From assembly GCA_964567515.1 (NCBI GenBank), contig CAZMMW010000006.1, positions 1-23,920 on the forward strand: a stretch of DNA of 23,920 bases, read 5' to 3'. The translations under genes and the position numbers were made by a program. This document shows positions 21,726-23,920 of this stretch, one piece after another (position 1 is the stretch's first letter; every line of letters starts with the position of its first letter). The notes beneath the pieces are model-generated. The model was given only the letters and a program-made list of their open reading frames with translations, was not told the DNA's origin and ran no database searches. The DNA is from JBBIVB01 sp964567515 (lineage in GTDB: Bacteria > Patescibacteriota > Patescibacteriia > Veblenbacterales > UBA10138).

Positions 21726-22577
21726 TTACTTGGATTTAATATATGCTTTAACAAACCGCACATCAATATAATCAATCTTACTCCTATCATCTTTAAACTT
21801 CTGCTCCAAAACTTGCTTTAATAGATTAACCTGATCATAAGCATCCGTAACGCTAGAAACATACACTAGCCAACCATCAATCGTCTTAATATACAAGGTA
21901 GGCCAATCTGACTCCTTAATCTCAATATATTCTATAGCTGACGGCATTTTAAATTCCTGCCAATCAAACAATAATTTTTCCAAAAAAGTAATAATCTGTT
22001 CTGAAGTCACCTGATTACCAATATTAACAACCCCCAAACTGCTTTTAAATAATGGCAAGTCTGGCTCTTGAGCCCTATCACTAATACTATCTATCGCTAC
22101 TCCCCTCTTATCTAACAGATATAAACCGCTCGCCGCTTGCCAAATTGCAATCACCGGATTTTCTTTCACCTGCACTCGCAAAACACCTGGCCACAACCGA
22201 ACAAAATTAATGCTGGACAGATACATTTTTTGAGTAAGATATTGCTGGCAGGCCTTAGGACTAAAAACCAATAAATTATCTTGCGGTAAAATATAAAACT
22301 TACGCTGACCTAAATACTCTTTTACTAATTGCTCAATTTTATTAGTAACTAATTGAGAATTAGTAGCTTCCACAATAACATTTCGTATTTTAAATAATGG
22401 TGAATAAATTAATAAGACAATAATTATCAATATGGATAATAAGGCTATGCGTTTATACCAAACTGTCCGTAGATTAACTGGCGGCGCATTGTAATTTCTG
22501 GCTAATTCAAAAGAAGTGGTAGGTAAACGATAAGTCTTTTTAGCAAATTGTTTATTAATAATCCTCCGGCGTGCCAT
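21726..22577 (-). CDS. ftsQ: Cell-division protein FtsQ (DivIB)
   Basis: The 283-residue bitopic protein has a basic cytoplasmic tail (1-43), one transmembrane helix (about 44-60), a POTRA domain (about 63-133, beginning FKIRNVIVEATNS) and an FtsQ beta domain with WPGVLRVQVKENPVIAIW and LLDKRGVAID. FtsQ scaffolds the divisome by binding FtsB and FtsL; the FtsB-like protein at 4118 is a candidate partner. It starts 3 bases after the ddl stop, part of the common ddl-ftsQ order of division and cell-wall clusters, but no ftsA or ftsZ follows here; the operon ends at the hairpin near 21650. Confidence 0.9.
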   Translation of the reverse strand: MARRRIINKQFAKKTYRLPTTSFELARNYNAPPVNLRTVWYKRIALLSILIIIVLLIYSPLFKIRNVIVEATNSQLVTNKIEQLVKEYLGQRKFYILPQDNLLVFSPKACQQYLTQKMYLSSINFVRLWPGVLRVQVKENPVIAIWQAASGLYLLDKRGVAIDSISDRAQEPDLPLFKSSLGVVNIGNQVTSEQIITFLEKLLFDWQEFKMPSAIEYIEIKESDWPTLYIKTIDGWLVYVSSVTDAYDQVNLLKQVLEQKFKDDRSKIDYIDVRFVKAYIKSK

Positions 22578-22580
22578 AAA

Positions 22581-23711
22581 TTATTTATACCATTTCTTCT
22601 TGGGTTGATAAGAATTATTTAATTTAATCTTGTCGTTAAATCTTTCCTTAGCCAAACTAATCAATTTATCCAATAATTTTGGATATGATAATCCCGAAGC
22701 TTGCCATAATTTCGGATACATACTAATAGAAGTAAAACCAGGGATGGTATTGACTTCATTAAGATAGATTCGCCAAGGATTTTTCTGTACCAAGAAATCA
22801 ACTCGCGCCATGCCAGATAAATCCAGCACTTTAAAAGCTTTAATAGCCAATTCACGTACCCGATTCATTATTTGCCGCGATATAGGTGCTGGAATAATGG
22901 ACTTGGACATACCATCAACATATTTAGCGTCATAATCATAAAATTCTCCCGATGGCACTATTTGCCCAGCAACAGAGGCGTGAGGATTGTCGTTACCTAA
23001 AACTGCGCATTCAATTTCCAGCGCCTTTTCTATGCCTTTTTCTACAATTATTCGCCTATCGTATTTTAGAGCGTGTTTAATGGCCTTTTTAAGGCTCTTA
23101 GAGCCGCGAGCCTTGCTTATACCTACAGAAGAGCCTAAATTGGCTGGTTTAACAAAAACAGGCCAACTTAATGTTTTTTGACAATCGTTAATTACCTTTG
23201 TGTTACTATGGCGCCAGGAAGTAGCTGTAAAATATACACAACTGGGCGTGGGTAATTTATTAGCGTTAAAAATCATTTTTTGAACAATTTTATCCATACC
23301 AACAGCCGAACCTAAAACTCCAGCTCCGACATAAGGAATCCCGGCTAATTCTAAAAGGCCTTGTACTGTACCGTCTTCGCCAAAAGTACCGTGGAGTACG
23401 GGGAAAATAACATCAACTTTTGACATTTGAGCTTTAACATTTGAGCTTGACGTAAGCATCGCTCCTTCTCTATTCTGTGGTTCTGGTTTTAATGTTACCT
23501 TAAATTTTTCTGGCACAGATTCGCCATCCTCTAAAAATTTTATTACTTGCTGACCAGCAAACCATTGGCCGTCTTTGGATATGCCAATCGGCACCACTTC
23601 ATATTTTTTCTTATCCAAAGCTTTTATTACCGAGCGCGCGGACACGATAGATACTTCGTGTTCCACCGAACGTCCGCCAAACAAAACTCCGACTTTGATT
23701 TTCTTTTTCAT
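22581..23711 (-). CDS. ddl: D-alanine--D-alanine ligase
   Basis: This ATP-grasp enzyme joins two D-alanines for the peptidoglycan stem peptide. The 376-residue length and motifs fit the long Ddl type: LFGGRSVEHEVSI (10-22), FPVLHGTFGEDGT, FVKPANLGSSVGISK, the EFYDYDAKY segment whose tyrosine is typical of D-Ala-D-Ala (not D-Ala-D-Lac) ligases, RVDFLV, and LNEVNTIPGFTSISMYP with the metal-binding Glu and Asn. The ATG at 23711 follows the upstream stop by 13 bases with no Shine-Dalgarno sequence. It is probably co-transcribed with the cysteine-rich gene before it and with ftsQ after it. Confidence 0.95.
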   Translation of the reverse strand: MKKKIKVGVLFGGRSVEHEVSIVSARSVIKALDKKKYEVVPIGISKDGQWFAGQQVIKFLEDGESVPEKFKVTLKPEPQNREGAMLTSSSNVKAQMSKVDVIFPVLHGTFGEDGTVQGLLELAGIPYVGAGVLGSAVGMDKIVQKMIFNANKLPTPSCVYFTATSWRHSNTKVINDCQKTLSWPVFVKPANLGSSVGISKARGSKSLKKAIKHALKYDRRIIVEKGIEKALEIECAVLGNDNPHASVAGQIVPSGEFYDYDAKYVDGMSKSIIPAPISRQIMNRVRELAIKAFKVLDLSGMARVDFLVQKNPWRIYLNEVNTIPGFTSISMYPKLWQASGLSYPKLLDKLISLAKERFNDKIKLNNSYQPKKKWYK

Positions 23712-23724
23712 ATTGAGAGAAAAT

Positions 23725-23919
23725 TTATTTTTTCACACATACCGAAGAATCGCATTTACATATTACATCTTTAACAATTCCACAATAACCAAAATCGCAA
23801 CACTGTTGAGGATTATTTTCTAAATAATCTTTATTCATACATTTAACATATCTTTGATCAGAATCAGGGCCGCAGCCATTTGAAAAAGCTACGCAGTCTG
23901 AGTCCTTAGAACAAGATAT
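23725..23919 (-). CDS. Cysteine-rich protein, 5' end outside the window
   Basis: A minus-strand frame runs from the window edge to a TAA (23727-23725), giving 64 C-terminal residues with ten cysteines (CSKDSDC near the start, then GCG, KCMN, CC, YCG, CKC and VCVKK). The density and spacing suggest disulfide-bonded secreted or lipid-anchored modules; the CxxDSDC opening followed by a YVKCMNK-type segment resembles short cysteine-rich exported proteins seen in many bacteria. A signal peptide would lie outside the window. I cannot name a function. Its stop is 13 bases before ddl, so it may be co-transcribed. Confidence 0.6.
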   Translation of the reverse strand: MSCSKDSDCVAFSNGCGPDSDQRYVKCMNKDYLENNPQQCCDFGYCGIVKDVICKCDSSVCVKK

Positions 23920-23920
23920 T

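Noticed and set aside
1..23920. CRISPR arrays, insertion sequences, phage genes, toxin-antitoxin pairs.
   Set aside because: I saw no regularly spaced direct repeats, no transposase or integrase motifs and no phage structural genes. The short GACTGTTA direct repeat near 28-48 is isolated.
1..23920. Recoded TGA (as glycine, known in Gracilibacteria and SR1).
   Set aside because: TGA ends the glycosyltransferase gene at the expected place, and the recognised genes contain no in-frame TGA.

Overview
The window is a compact, AT-rich chromosomal segment packed with housekeeping, cell-division and wall genes. Genes overlap or sit 2-5 bases apart and use standard stop codons, including TGA. Almost no start codon has a Shine-Dalgarno sequence, and several near-consensus -10 boxes lie so close to a start codon that the mRNAs should be leaderless. 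This style, the reduced-looking proteins (a PriA without helicase motifs, a LigB-fold protein without metal ligands) and the FtsB-like/parvulin cluster suggest a member of the Patescibacteria (Candidate Phyla Radiation). That placement is inference from gene content; no 16S is present.

Layout. 1-480: a strong sigma70-type promoter followed by a non-coding stretch that folds into two large RNA-like rods, my best candidate for an undescribed RNA gene. 542-3942 (+): murJ (lipid II flippase) and lepA (EF4). 3929-4027 (-): a tiny membrane protein convergent with lepA. 4118-5634 (+): FtsB/DivIC-like septum protein and a membrane-anchored parvulin whose first strand appears moved to the C-terminus. 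5638-5789 (-): tRNA-Thr(CGT) and tRNA-Gly(CCC), whose promoter overlaps that of the divergent ftsEX pair (5848-7455, +). 7506-7579 (+): tRNA-Gln(TTG). 7817-8038 (-): a stand-alone small membrane protein with its own promoter, Shine-Dalgarno and terminator. 8200-9940 (+): a small membrane protein overlapping a processive-type GT2 glycosyltransferase.

16621-10112 (-): a six-gene operon: secreted lysozyme-like wall protein with four repeats, LigB-fold pseudoenzyme, priA, def, fmt, capA. 16711-19970 (+): thpR-like 2H phosphoesterase, gltX, and a coiled-coil M23 peptidase of the EnvC/PcsB type. 20220-20999 (+): an S51 (peptidase E-like) protein. 21000-21725: over 700 bases without a gene but rich in hairpins. 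23920-21726 (-): the 3' part of a cysteine-rich protein gene, ddl and ftsQ.

Functionally the wall and division genes fit together: Ddl makes D-Ala-D-Ala, MurJ flips lipid II, FtsQ and the FtsB-like protein belong to the divisome, and FtsEX would gate a coiled-coil peptidoglycan hydrolase, for which the M23 protein at 18753 is the obvious partner. Def and Fmt form the usual N-formyl-methionine pair.
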